From Leptospiraceae bacterium (GTDB taxonomy: Bacteria > Spirochaetota > Leptospiria > Leptospirales > Leptonemataceae), in contig JAGRNC010000165.1 in NCBI GenBank assembly GCA_020440935.1, positions 1-6,084 on the forward strand: a stretch of DNA of 6,084 bases, given 5' to 3'. The notes below the pieces were generated by a model. It did not search any database and was not told the origin of the DNA. It was given only the letters and a program-made list of their open reading frames with translations. Positions 1 to 6,084 of the stretch are shown here, one piece after another. The first letter of the stretch is position 1. The number at the start of each line of letters is the position of its first letter. The position numbers were made by a program, and so were the translations under genes.

Positions 1-1593
1 TCGCATTAGCATTCCGCTTACCAGTGCAAACAAGAACAGGACGTGCGGAATCATCAGATTGTAGTTGAAAGTTCCATTAAACAGAAATGCGATGATCGTT
101 GATGGAACAAGGGCACGTCTCCAGGACGTCCTTTGTGTTGTGCCGCCAGGATGCAGGATCATTGCCAGGGCCACTAGAAACATTATCCCGCCAAATACAG
201 GAGGTATCGCTCCTACAATAACACCAAAGTCTTGCATCGACTGAAGGGCGGTGTTGTGGCTCGGCAAGCGGGCGTTTTGCTCATAATGTTTCTCTATGAC
301 TTGAAAGCCTGGTGAATTCGGGCCGGATGGCCTTTGAATATGTTCGGCAGTGGCAGCGAAGGAATCTCCACCGTAGCCCCAGACTGGACGGTCGTAGATA
401 GCGTGCAAGGAAGCTTCCCAGAGCACCGCGCGTGCTTGAAAAGTATTGCACTTCAAAGCCCAATCCAGAAATCCCCATCCCATGACGGTGCCACTTGCCA
501 GCAGAAGAATGAGGCCGCCTATGGCCATGTTACGTCTTCGCAAAGCTGCTACCCAGAGCAGCCCCAGCTGTTTTCGAAAGGTAAATAAACCAATAAATAA
601 TAGAAAACTAACAGTAACAATACGGGACTGGCACAATAGCATAAAAAAGGCAGTAATGGCGGTGCCAGCGATGGATACAACCTTGCCAAATTTGTATTCC
701 TTTTTTTTCGAGTAGATGCCGGCAAGAAAGGGGATGTACAAAAGGAGTCCGGCCGCCAGGTCATTTGTGTTCATTCCTGCCAGGAATGGCCTTTTGTTGA
801 ACCAAACCGAATCAACTCCTTCGAGCACAATATTTGAGGTCAGGCCCCAGGACAAATAGAATAGGCTGATCAACAAAGGAAAAAGAACAGCTTTGCGCAA
901 CTGACCATATGAACCTGATACGGCAACAGAGAATAGGATTATGGCCACGATCCATCGAGTATTGGCTAATGCAGACTCAAATCGCTGGCCGGCAAGAATG
1001 AAAGAAAGGGTCATTCCCACTAGAAATGCGATGAGCGCGCCGGCTATCCAGGGGGACAACCGGATGCGATTTCCCTTCAGAAGCAAGATCCAGAGCGCCA
1101 GGCCAGGAAAGAAAAGTAGTAGATTCGGCGCCAGATGGAAAGTCCAGGAAAAAGGAAGTCCAGAGGCTGTTAGTAATACGGCCAAAGCTACCGACGCGGG
1201 ATCCGAGCCTCGCTCATTCCTCCACAAAATGAAAGCGATGAGCACATAATAGATTAGTCGAAAAACCAATCGCAAGCGTATAACATCTGAACCGAACTTG
1301 TGTTCCAATAAATGTCCAAAGAAGAAGAAAACAAATATCAAAGCTAGTAAATTGACTCGGCCCGACGTCTGACCTTTGCGAAACCAGAGGATCGACAAAC
1401 CGAGAATGGCGCCGGGGAGCAATTCGATGTGCGACTGGCGCCATCCATGAGTGAGAATCAGGACCAACAACCACTGAGCGACAATGATTCCTCCCAGAAG
1501 CATTTTCTCCAGGGAATCTTGCGGTCGTCGGAGTAAGGAAGTCATACTTCTGAGAAACGCGTGGAGGCGAAGGAACCGGTAGTTTCGGATCAA
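1..1593 (-). CDS. O-antigen ligase/polymerase-like membrane protein (Wzy_C type), C-terminus beyond left edge
   Basis: One frame stays open for 531 codons from a TTG at 1593 to the left edge, so the C-terminus is missing. I translated it by hand. It is very hydrophobic, with roughly eleven or twelve membrane segments. Signature elements of the O-antigen ligase family (Wzy_C, PF04932) occur in the expected order: NTNDLAA (about 275-281, the usual N-x-N motif), QSR (322-324), W392 leading into RPVWGYGGD (402-410), and LPSHNTALQ (443-451) followed by a FGVIVG segment. Family members join or polymerise lipid-linked glycans on the periplasmic side of the inner membrane. The TTG start is chosen because GAGGT lies 8 nt upstream; the first ATG, at 1545, would shorten the protein by 16 residues and has no convincing ribosome binding site. 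It follows another Wzy_C-type gene on the same strand. Ligase and polymerase roles cannot be told apart here. The family call is firm; the exact reaction is not. Confidence 0.86.
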   Translation of the reverse strand, partial: MIRNYRFLRLHAFLRSMTSLLRRPQDSLEKMLLGGIIVAQWLLVLILTHGWRQSHIELLPGAILGLSILWFRKGQTSGRVNLLALIFVFFFFGHLLEHKFGSDVIRLRLVFRLIYYVLIAFILWRNERGSDPASVALAVLLTASGLPFSWTFHLAPNLLLFFPGLALWILLLKGNRIRLSPWIAGALIAFLVGMTLSFILAGQRFESALANTRWIVAIILFSVAVSGSYGQLRKAVLFPLLISLFYLSWGLTSNIVLEGVDSVWFNKRPFLAGMNTNDLAAGLLLYIPFLAGIYSKKKEYKFGKVVSIAGTAITAFFMLLCQSRIVTVSFLLFIGLFTFRKQLGLLWVAALRRRNMAIGGLILLLASGTVMGWGFLDWALKCNTFQARAVLWEASLHAIYDRPVWGYGGDSFAATAEHIQRPSGPNSPGFQVIEKHYEQNARLPSHNTALQSMQDFGVIVGAIPPVFGGIMFLVALAMILHPGGTTQRTSWRRALVPSTIIAFLFNGTFNYNLMIPHVLFLFALVSGMLMR

Positions 1594-1601
1594 CCCAATT
1601 T

Positions 1602-1606
1602 ACCTC
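1602..1606 (-). promoter_or_regulatory. Ribosome binding site deciding the TTG start at 1593
   Basis: The minus strand reads GAGGT, then 8 nt, then TTG. This is the best Shine-Dalgarno match near the start of the leftmost gene, and it favours the TTG over the ATG at 1545. The ATG is preceded only by a poorly placed AGAAG directly next to it. Confidence 0.5.
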
Positions 1607-1682
1607 GTGCATTATTTGACGAAACAATGACTGCAAAGATCGTGGGAGACTCAGAAATCCTCGGACAGTAGTTCGATAATCC

Positions 1683-1711
1683 AGTATGCGTCATTCTTCT
1701 AAAACGAGCAA
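1683..1711 (-). promoter_or_regulatory. Possible weak sigma-70-type promoter for the leftmost gene
   Basis: On the minus strand TTGCTC (1711-1706) and CATACT (1688-1683) are separated by exactly 17 nt, giving partial matches to the -35 and -10 consensus. A transcript from here would carry a leader of about 80 nt before the TTG at 1593. The -10 matches only four of six bases, and such sites arise by chance, so this is a candidate only. It matters because the 287-nt gap makes it unclear whether the leftmost gene shares the upstream operon's transcript. Confidence 0.18.
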
Positions 1712-1816
1712 TGGCGCCTTGGTCCGGTGGGTAGCGGCAAAGCATATTCCGTCCAGTTATGAAGTTTGCCATCCGCAGCTTTTTGCCGCCTCGGCTGAAA
1801 GACGAGACTGCGTTTT

Positions 1817-1833
1817 GTCGCTCTGTTGGCGAC
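1817..1833. repeat. Short inverted repeat (5-bp stem, 7-nt loop) after the 698-aa gene
   Basis: GTCGC (1817-1821) and GCGAC (1829-1833) can pair across a 7-nt loop, about 50 nt downstream of the TAG on the minus strand. Short A/T blocks flank the stem but are offset by a bulge. The minus-strand 3' side is AAAACGC rather than a T run, so it does not qualify as an intrinsic terminator. Confidence 0.25.
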
Positions 1834-1880
1834 CGCAAAAGGAGTGGGACAGTTTCATATAGAAATTTGTGCCCGATGCT

Positions 1881-3977
1881 CTACAAATTCGAAATCTCCC
1901 ACCCCTCGATTGTCCTCTTGAATCCGTTGTCCTCTGTTGCAAATGGGCACGAGCTACTGAGGTGAAAGGGATCCGTAACCTCAACGGGAGTATGTATATA
2001 CTCTCCCATTCTGTGGGCTGCCAATCCGAGCCCGTACTGACACATAGGATGGAAATGCGTATTCTCGACGCACTGTGCGAACATCTTTTGCGCTAATTTG
2101 AGATTTTCCGCTCGATTGATTCCTGCCTCGGCGAAGTAAAGGTATTCGGATGCTACTATCGTTAATAACGATGGGTCGGTGAAAGCGACCATATAGGGAA
2201 CTTTGTATGGCGGGGATGCAATGTCCTGCGTCTGGACAGAAGGCTCTGGTCCAGACTCTTTGAAAAAAGCCCCCAGGCATCTATTCAGTGGTTGGCCCGC
2301 ACTGATAATGAAGTTTACGTTCTTTAGCGACAGAACTTGCGCTCGAATCTGCGCCATGCAGAAGATCGTGGATAGGATAACTGCGGTAGCTAAAAAGCCT
2401 CGGGCGAAACCGCTTACCCTTCCCGTGTTTGGTACGGGGGCGGTCGTGGGACGAAGGAAAATTCCAAGCCATAGAAAAAACGTGATGGCAGGAATGTCCA
2501 GAAACATATCTACCGCGCCGTGCATGAAGAAGGCCGCGAGTATGGGCCCGGATATTCTTATTTCTTCGGGTTTGGCAAAGAAGATTCGCGCAGAAACAAC
2601 AAGCAAGAATGCAATAAATCCTAAAACGCCCGTACTCAGGATCAGTTCCAGAAGCAAATTATGGGAATGCATGTTAATGCCGCCCGTATTTACTGCCAGC
2701 TGCTGCAGAAGTCCGGGCGGCCTCCCCGCGAATCTGGAAGCGGAGGCTATCACATCGGAACTACCGTATCCATTTCCCAGCATCACGGTTCTAAAATCGC
2801 TTTCTTTGATAATCGAGTATACTCCTTGCCAGACTTCATCGCGTCCATGACCGGGTACAGGAATTAGACGGGCTGAGTCGGTGCCCACAAAGTCATTCAC
2901 TGCTGCGCCCCAGGGTAGCACGATTGCCAGAAGAACGGGCATCACAATGCCCAGCCGGGCCAGGCCGTATTTTTTCGGAAACAATCTAATAAAGAGTACC
3001 AGCGAAAGGCCATAGAATGTGGCTATCATTGCTCCGGCTGACTCCAGTACGAAGAGCAGCCCCATAGAAATTAGAAATCCCAGAGAAATCAGCCCCCTCC
3101 GCCAGTCCACACGAATGGACGATTTGTCTCCGATTAGATTCGCGGCGACGAATACCGCGGCAAGACTAAAATAGGCCGCCGTGCGATTCGGATTAATCTC
3201 TGCAAAATTTGATGTGAAGAAATCGCTGCCCAGGGAGGCCCAGTGCAATGCATATATGAATGCGCTTAAAACGAAAGCGAATAGAATTCCTTTTTGCAGA
3301 AATCTGGATCGGATGCCGAGTGTCAATACTGCACCTGGCAGCAACAGGGCCATCCCGCGCAGATAGTAGAATATGCCCGGGTTTACGATGGCGGAAATCA
3401 ATGCGATAATGAGGAACAATACCAGAGCTATCTGCTGCAGGGAGGTGTTCTTTCTGAATGATCTTACCAGAATGTTAAAATTGAGAGCCGGGCTAAGCAC
3501 AATCGGTAGCAGGAAGGCCGATGCGCCAAGCCAGAAGAATGCATCCATAAAGCAGGCGCTCAGGAGAAAGGCAGCCGTGTATGCGAAAAATTGACGGGCA
3601 GGCCAGCGTTTCCAGACGGCGAAATAGAGCAGTCCCAGATGAGCCACCAGCATGAGTGGTATCCAGCTATCGGTACTGCGCAGGCCCGCCGGATCGCCCA
3701 GAGGTATTGCCTTTAGGGCGATGCCACAGGAAAGACCCAGAATGGAAGCTAAAAAGGTGAGTAATCGGAAGTATCGACTTTTGCTGCGACGAAACTCATA
3801 AATCAGGACCGGTAACGCTAGTGTCCAATAGTACCCGAGCATCCGAATAAATTGCATTCGAGCCACTTGGCCGACCAGCAACAGGGCTATAATGGCTCCC
3901 AGAATAGCCATTACCAGAAAAAGCATCCCCCAGGTGGCCTGTCGTACAGACAAAGTACTTCGTTTATTAGCGATCAT
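1881..3977 (-). CDS. O-antigen ligase/polymerase-like membrane protein with C-terminal TPR-like domain
   Basis: This 698-aa protein has about twelve predicted membrane segments up to residue 548 and then a soluble tail of about 150 residues. Wzy_C family elements are present in order: INPNRTAAYF (261-270), ESAGAM (312-317, in the place of the usual S-R-G-A turn), GHGRDEVW (376-383), GNGYGSSD (401-408) and MHSHNLLLE (436-444) followed by TGVLGF. The tail includes a stretch around 613-660 that resembles a TPR helix pair, and four cysteines (567, 636, 646, 677). C-terminal TPR regions are known in O-antigen ligase and PglL-type O-glycosylation proteins, so glycan polymerisation, lipid ligation or protein glycosylation are all possible. 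The role is periplasmic-face transfer from a polyprenyl-linked donor. The ATG at 3977 overlaps the upstream GT gene by 11 nt, and only a weak GAG precedes it, so translational coupling is likely. The frame continues past its TAG into the gap. Confidence 0.93.
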   Translation of the reverse strand: MIANKRSTLSVRQATWGMLFLVMAILGAIIALLLVGQVARMQFIRMLGYYWTLALPVLIYEFRRSKSRYFRLLTFLASILGLSCGIALKAIPLGDPAGLRSTDSWIPLMLVAHLGLLYFAVWKRWPARQFFAYTAAFLLSACFMDAFFWLGASAFLLPIVLSPALNFNILVRSFRKNTSLQQIALVLFLIIALISAIVNPGIFYYLRGMALLLPGAVLTLGIRSRFLQKGILFAFVLSAFIYALHWASLGSDFFTSNFAEINPNRTAAYFSLAAVFVAANLIGDKSSIRVDWRRGLISLGFLISMGLLFVLESAGAMIATFYGLSLVLFIRLFPKKYGLARLGIVMPVLLAIVLPWGAAVNDFVGTDSARLIPVPGHGRDEVWQGVYSIIKESDFRTVMLGNGYGSSDVIASASRFAGRPPGLLQQLAVNTGGINMHSHNLLLELILSTGVLGFIAFLLVVSARIFFAKPEEIRISGPILAAFFMHGAVDMFLDIPAITFFLWLGIFLRPTTAPVPNTGRVSGFARGFLATAVILSTIFCMAQIRAQVLSLKNVNFIISAGQPLNRCLGAFFKESGPEPSVQTQDIASPPYKVPYMVAFTDPSLLTIVASEYLYFAEAGINRAENLKLAQKMFAQCVENTHFHPMCQYGLGLAAHRMGEYIHTPVEVTDPFHLSSSCPFATEDNGFKRTIEGWEISNL

Positions 3978-5313
3978 TGCCGCGACTCGAAGACAATCTG
4001 AATTCGCCTAAGATTTCTGTTGCCTGCGAAAGAAGGCGTCTCCAAGGACTCTGGAGCAATCCGCGTTTATAGCTTCCGTAACCCAGGAGGCCAAATGCAA
4101 TTAGAACGAGTGTTCCCGGCAGAAAGTTGTAAAATGGAAGCACCCATCGCAAGTTTGCCAGCGAAACTCCTTTGAGCAGAATCAGGTAGTAGACTTCCTT
4201 CACCAAAGTGGAATCAAAAAATAATACAGAAAGGACCAGCGCACGCCAGAGTAAGCCAGCCGGGCTGTTTCCGGGTTTTCTGAAGAACAGGAACACCAAA
4301 AGCGGTAGCAGCAGAATCAAGTAATGGGCCCAGAAAATGTTTAGAAACAGGAGCGGCAGCGCCAGTGCGGCTCTTCGTCGCTGCCCCCCGGATGGTGAGC
4401 TGTAGGCAGAAAGAAGGATAAGAGCTGATAAGACGCCCCTTGCAACATGGGAAAGTAAGTCCGGATGATGGGGGGCGGGTACGAATCGAGTATAGTACTC
4501 CATCCAATTGCCCAGCACAAGCTTATGTAGGAATGCATCTACGGAAAGGTTATTAAATGTGAGTATGGAGATTCCCGAATGGGAACTTGCAAGGCGAAAA
4601 TAATCGATCGTGGGTCCTGGTAGAATCGTAAAATTCAGCCCTATAATGGTTATGATTCCGAGGCAACTCCAGAGAGCGGATTTCCATCGGCCGTTTAGAA
4701 TCGGGTAGATCACAAATATGGGGGCCCAGGGTTTAATGAGGACCATCCCAGCCATGAGCAGGGCAGGCGCGATTCGCCCCTTTCGCATGCAGGCCCGGAA
4801 GAACGGCAAAACCAATACAGCCAGAACGGCTATATTCTGACCGAGCCGTAAGCATTCCTGAATGGAATCAGAAAGACAAAGAAGCATCAAAACCACCAAT
4901 CCGGTGGTTGCACCGAGCCTTCTCATAAAGGGTCTGACGATCGTTGCCAGAAATAGCGACAGCAACAATGCATTCAAGATCAGAAAAGCAATGCTGAATG
5001 CCTTGAAGGAAGTAAATAGTGCAAACGGAAGTACCGCTGTAAGGTAAAGAGGAAGGTAAACATAGGCGGTTTCAGCCGACTGACCGCCCATTTCCTTATT
5101 CTCAAGTTTTACCCATTCTGGATCTCTTGTCTGGCCGTAAGCTGAATTCCCATATATATGGTCCGCCATTCCTTCCACGAGAAGTCGGCCGGATATCCAG
5201 GTCGGCGCAAGATCTACCGGATGGGACAGATCGATTCCCTTTCGATAGCTATTGTAGAGGAGGAAAATGGCGGCCGCGAAGAACAACCAGCGAAACTCAG
5301 TGGCTTTCTTCAA
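3967..5313 (-). CDS. GT87-like (DUF2029) polytopic GT-C glycosyltransferase
   Basis: This integral membrane protein of 448 aa (451 aa if started at the GTG at 5322) has about ten to twelve membrane segments. Numbering below is from the GTG. Features typical of the GT87/DUF2029 family are visible: a first large extracytoplasmic loop with Asp37 in HPVDLAPTW and a DHIYG element (54-58), the YVYLPLYL segment (87-94), LGQNIAVL (160-167), and LIKPWAPIF followed by an NGRWKSALW stretch (195-218). GT87 enzymes are GT-C fold transferases that typically take mannose from a polyprenyl-phosphate donor on the outer face of the membrane. Asp37 is the likely catalytic or metal-binding acid by family analogy. 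I prefer TTG at 5313: GGAG lies 8 nt upstream, whereas the same GGAG runs into the GTG. It overlaps the previous stop as TTGA and the next gene by 11 nt, so it sits in the middle of a coupled operon. Sugar and acceptor are unknown. Confidence 0.88.
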   Translation of the reverse strand: MKKATEFRWLFFAAAIFLLYNSYRKGIDLSHPVDLAPTWISGRLLVEGMADHIYGNSAYGQTRDPEWVKLENKEMGGQSAETAYVYLPLYLTAVLPFALFTSFKAFSIAFLILNALLLSLFLATIVRPFMRRLGATTGLVVLMLLCLSDSIQECLRLGQNIAVLAVLVLPFFRACMRKGRIAPALLMAGMVLIKPWAPIFVIYPILNGRWKSALWSCLGIITIIGLNFTILPGPTIDYFRLASSHSGISILTFNNLSVDAFLHKLVLGNWMEYYTRFVPAPHHPDLLSHVARGVLSALILLSAYSSPSGGQRRRAALALPLLFLNIFWAHYLILLLPLLVFLFFRKPGNSPAGLLWRALVLSVLFFDSTLVKEVYYLILLKGVSLANLRWVLPFYNFLPGTLVLIAFGLLGYGSYKRGLLQSPWRRLLSQATEILGEFRLSSSRGNDR

Positions 5314-5816
5314 TGCGAACACTCCGCCATAATGGAGTCGATTTGTTGTAGTCTTTTCAATTCGTTTCGGGAATTAAATCGACTGGAAAAATTCGTGCTC
5401 AGGGTGATGGTGCCGAGTCTTAAGTTTTCCGAATTATCATAGGCTCTACGCACTGCCAGGATCTTGTAAGAATCGGTGACGTTCCCTCCATCCAGTTTAA
5501 GAATCGTCAAGCGCGTGGTCGTAGCATCAAAAAGCTCCGGCCATAGGACTAACCCCTTTGTCCCATCCTCTGTATGGATAGCGATGGCTTCGTCGGGTAC
5601 GGCTTTCAATCGGTTGCTTATGCCATTCAGGATTAGATCGGAGACTGCCCGAAATTGCTCAAGGGTCCTTTCTCGATGCCCCTCGCAATCTGCAGGAACG
5701 TTCCTCCCGGTTATCAAATTGATGTTTGGACGGAGAATACTATCCAGAGAAATGGCCAAAACGATTATGAATGCGGAAAGAGCAATGCGATGGAAGAAGC
5801 TACTGGATTGATTCAC
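5310..5816 (-). CDS. Unrecognised membrane-anchored protein (168 aa) coupled to the GT87-like gene
   Basis: I do not recognise the family. The protein begins at GTG 5816; an in-frame TAA lies 11 codons upstream with no other usual start codon between, so the start is well constrained, although only a weak GAG precedes it. Residues 9-27 form a single hydrophobic segment after a short N-terminus with an HR pair. There is no lipobox cysteine and no clear signal-peptidase site, so a retained anchor with a periplasmic domain is the simplest reading. The rest (about 30-168) is soluble, with an apparently helical part (45-72) and a likely beta-rich part (76-142), plus cysteines at 44 and 166. Its stop overlaps the TTG start of the GT87-like gene, so both are made from one message. 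An accessory role to the transferase or to glycan assembly is an inference from context only. Confidence 0.8.
   Translation of the reverse strand: MNQSSSFFHRIALSAFIIVLAISLDSILRPNINLITGRNVPADCEGHRERTLEQFRAVSDLILNGISNRLKAVPDEAIAIHTEDGTKGLVLWPELFDATTTRLTILKLDGGNVTDSYKILAVRRAYDNSENLRLGTITLSTNFSSRFNSRNELKRLQQIDSIMAECSH
5322..5325 (-). promoter_or_regulatory. Ribosome binding site deciding the TTG start at 5313
   Basis: GGAG on the minus strand lies 8 nt before TTG 5313, inside the end of the upstream 168-aa gene. Its position supports TTG over the GTG at 5322, which would begin on the last base of this motif. Confidence 0.5.
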
Positions 5817-5832
5817 GGCAATACTCGTTTTT

Positions 5833-5848
5833 ACTGGTTTAGTCCAGT
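5833..5848. repeat. Small dyad (5-bp arms) just upstream of the 168-aa gene
   Basis: ACTGG (5833-5837) and CCAGT (5844-5848) are inverted across 6 nt, ending 17 nt before the GTG start. It could be a weak leader hairpin or half of an operator. It is short enough to be chance. Confidence 0.25.
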
Positions 5849-5852
5849 TTTA

Positions 5853-5882
5853 TGACACGAAGCAATGACTTTGCCGTGACAC
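5853..5882. promoter_or_regulatory. TGAC-type repeats in the 89-nt gap upstream of the operon
   Basis: On the plus strand TGACAC occurs at 5853-5858 and again at 5877-5882, 24 bp apart, with a related TGACTT at 5866-5871 between them. The outer copies with their flanks also form an imperfect dyad (TGACACG against CGTGACA, six of seven positions paired). About one helical turn separates successive copies, which is what a regulator site might look like. I found no good -35/-10 pair beside it, so function is speculative. Confidence 0.22.
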
Positions 5883-5905
5883 ATTGAAGTCATAGCTCCA
5901 GAAAT

Positions 5906-6084
5906 TCAATCCACATTCGGAGGCACAGGGAAATTGTCCCCTGTGGCATAGCTTATCTTCAGAGGTTCCAGGAGGGGGCGCCACAGTCCAGGCGACCAAC
6001 TATTCCCAACCATTTCGGGGTTCCATAGACAGAAGATACAGGGGCCTACGTTGTTACTGCCATCAACCATTGCGCCAGCTAGCA
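5906..6084 (-). CDS. 3' end of an upstream gene, unrecognised (58 codons visible)
   Basis: A minus-strand frame enters from the right edge (first full codon at 6082) and runs open for 58 codons to a TGA at 5908-5906. The visible residues are varied and protein-like, with several Trp, Gly and Pro residues and the closely spaced pair Cys-Ile-Phe-Cys. The other two minus-strand frames stop within the first few codons from the edge, which supports this one. Strand and position fit an upstream member of the same gene cluster, 89 nt before the 168-aa gene. An open run of this length can occur by chance, and the visible piece is too short to assign a family. Confidence 0.48.
   Translation of the reverse strand, partial: LAGAMVDGSNNVGPCIFCLWNPEMVGNSWSPGLWRPLLEPLKISYATGDNFPVPPNVD
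5924..5945. repeat. Perfect 7-bp inverted repeat near the end of the right-edge gene
   Basis: CACAGGG (5924-5930) and CCCTGTG (5939-5945) pair perfectly across an 8-nt loop. It lies within the last 14 codons of the right-edge frame. No T run follows on either strand, so it is not a standard intrinsic terminator. It could act as an mRNA stability or processing hairpin, or be incidental. Confidence 0.3.

Larger units (their letters stand above)
1594..1880 (-). other. 287-nt gap between the two Wzy_C-type genes; in-frame continuation of the upstream gene
   Basis: No convincing independent gene lies here. The minus-strand frame of the upstream gene, after its TAG at 1883-1881, stays open for another 96 codons. 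It ends at a TGA (1592-1590) that overlaps the TTG start of the next gene as TTGA. The peptide it would encode is rich in Arg and Ser and has very few Asp or Glu residues, so it does not look like a folded domain. It may be decayed coding sequence, a leader region, or chance. A small hairpin and a weak promoter candidate also lie here. I see no hairpin followed by a T tract on the minus strand, so no standard terminator separates the two genes. Confidence 0.4.

Noticed and set aside
941..1249. A 102-codon plus-strand open frame
   Set aside because: It is opposite membrane segments of the leftmost gene, with no ribosome binding site or motif that would support it.
1..1593. Suspected frameshifted or decayed gene in the left quarter, because only short frames are complete there
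   Set aside because: Hand translation shows a single unbroken 531-codon frame that merely lacks its stop because it runs off the window.
1214..1636. A 140-codon minus-strand open frame starting at an ATG close to the leftmost gene's start
   Set aside because: It overlaps the leftmost Wzy_C-type gene in another frame, lacks membrane character and shows no family motif. The overlapping frame is coherent and motif-bearing to the window edge.
1817..1833. Intrinsic terminator after the 698-aa gene
   Set aside because: The stem is only 5 bp and the minus-strand 3' side has no T tract.
1590..1838. An independent 82-codon minus-strand gene in the gap
   Set aside because: It would begin at a TTG with no ribosome binding site, has an unbalanced basic composition, and is simply the tail of the 698-aa frame after its TAG. 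It is recorded as a continuation rather than a gene.
2203..2850. A 215-codon plus-strand open frame
   Set aside because: It lies entirely opposite the 698-aa gene, whose membrane segments and family motifs are clear. Its translation has no recognisable domain and follows from the codon bias of the opposite strand.
5476..5811. A 111-codon plus-strand open frame
   Set aside because: It is antisense to the 168-aa gene, whose start, anchor and coupled stop are better supported.
1..6084. tRNA, rRNA, CRISPR array, insertion sequence or attachment site
   Set aside because: Reading both strands showed no cloverleaf-like segment, no regularly spaced repeat array, and no transposase or terminal inverted repeats.

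Overview
The window is a strongly one-sided stretch of bacterial chromosome: every supportable gene lies on the minus strand, so transcription runs from the right edge to the left. G+C looks close to one half by eye. The products are envelope-glycan membrane proteins of the lipid-linked pathway (two proteins with O-antigen ligase/polymerase, Wzy_C-type, signatures and one GT-C glycosyltransferase of the GT87 type). This suggests a bacterium that makes an O-antigen-like or exopolysaccharide glycan, most likely Gram-negative. I cannot name the genus or phylum from the sequence.

Layout in order of transcription. (1) 6084-5906: an open frame entering from the right edge and ending in TGA, probably the 3' end of an upstream gene of unknown function. 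(2) 5905-5817: an 89-nt gap with short repeats and a small dyad, the only visible place for a local control region. (3) 5816-5310: a 168-aa unrecognised protein with one N-terminal membrane anchor. (4) 5313-3967: a GT87-like polytopic glycosyltransferase whose TTG start overlaps the previous stop as TTGA. (5) 3977-1881: a 698-aa O-antigen ligase/polymerase-like protein with a C-terminal soluble, TPR-like extension; it overlaps the previous gene by 11 nt. (6) 1880-1594: a 287-nt gap. It holds no convincing gene, but it continues the frame of gene 5 past its TAG up to the start of gene 6. (7) 1593-1: a second Wzy_C-type protein running off the left edge without a stop. It is one unbroken frame across the whole left quarter of the window.

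Genes 3, 4 and 5 overlap and are almost certainly one translationally coupled operon; gene 7 may be part of it or may have its own weak promoter. A reasonable inference is that the GT-C enzyme adds sugars from a polyprenyl-phosphate donor on the periplasmic face, while the two Wzy_C-type proteins divide polymerisation and ligation (or two different ligations). The sequence does not say which does which. No RNA genes, CRISPR arrays, insertion sequences or plus-strand genes were seen.
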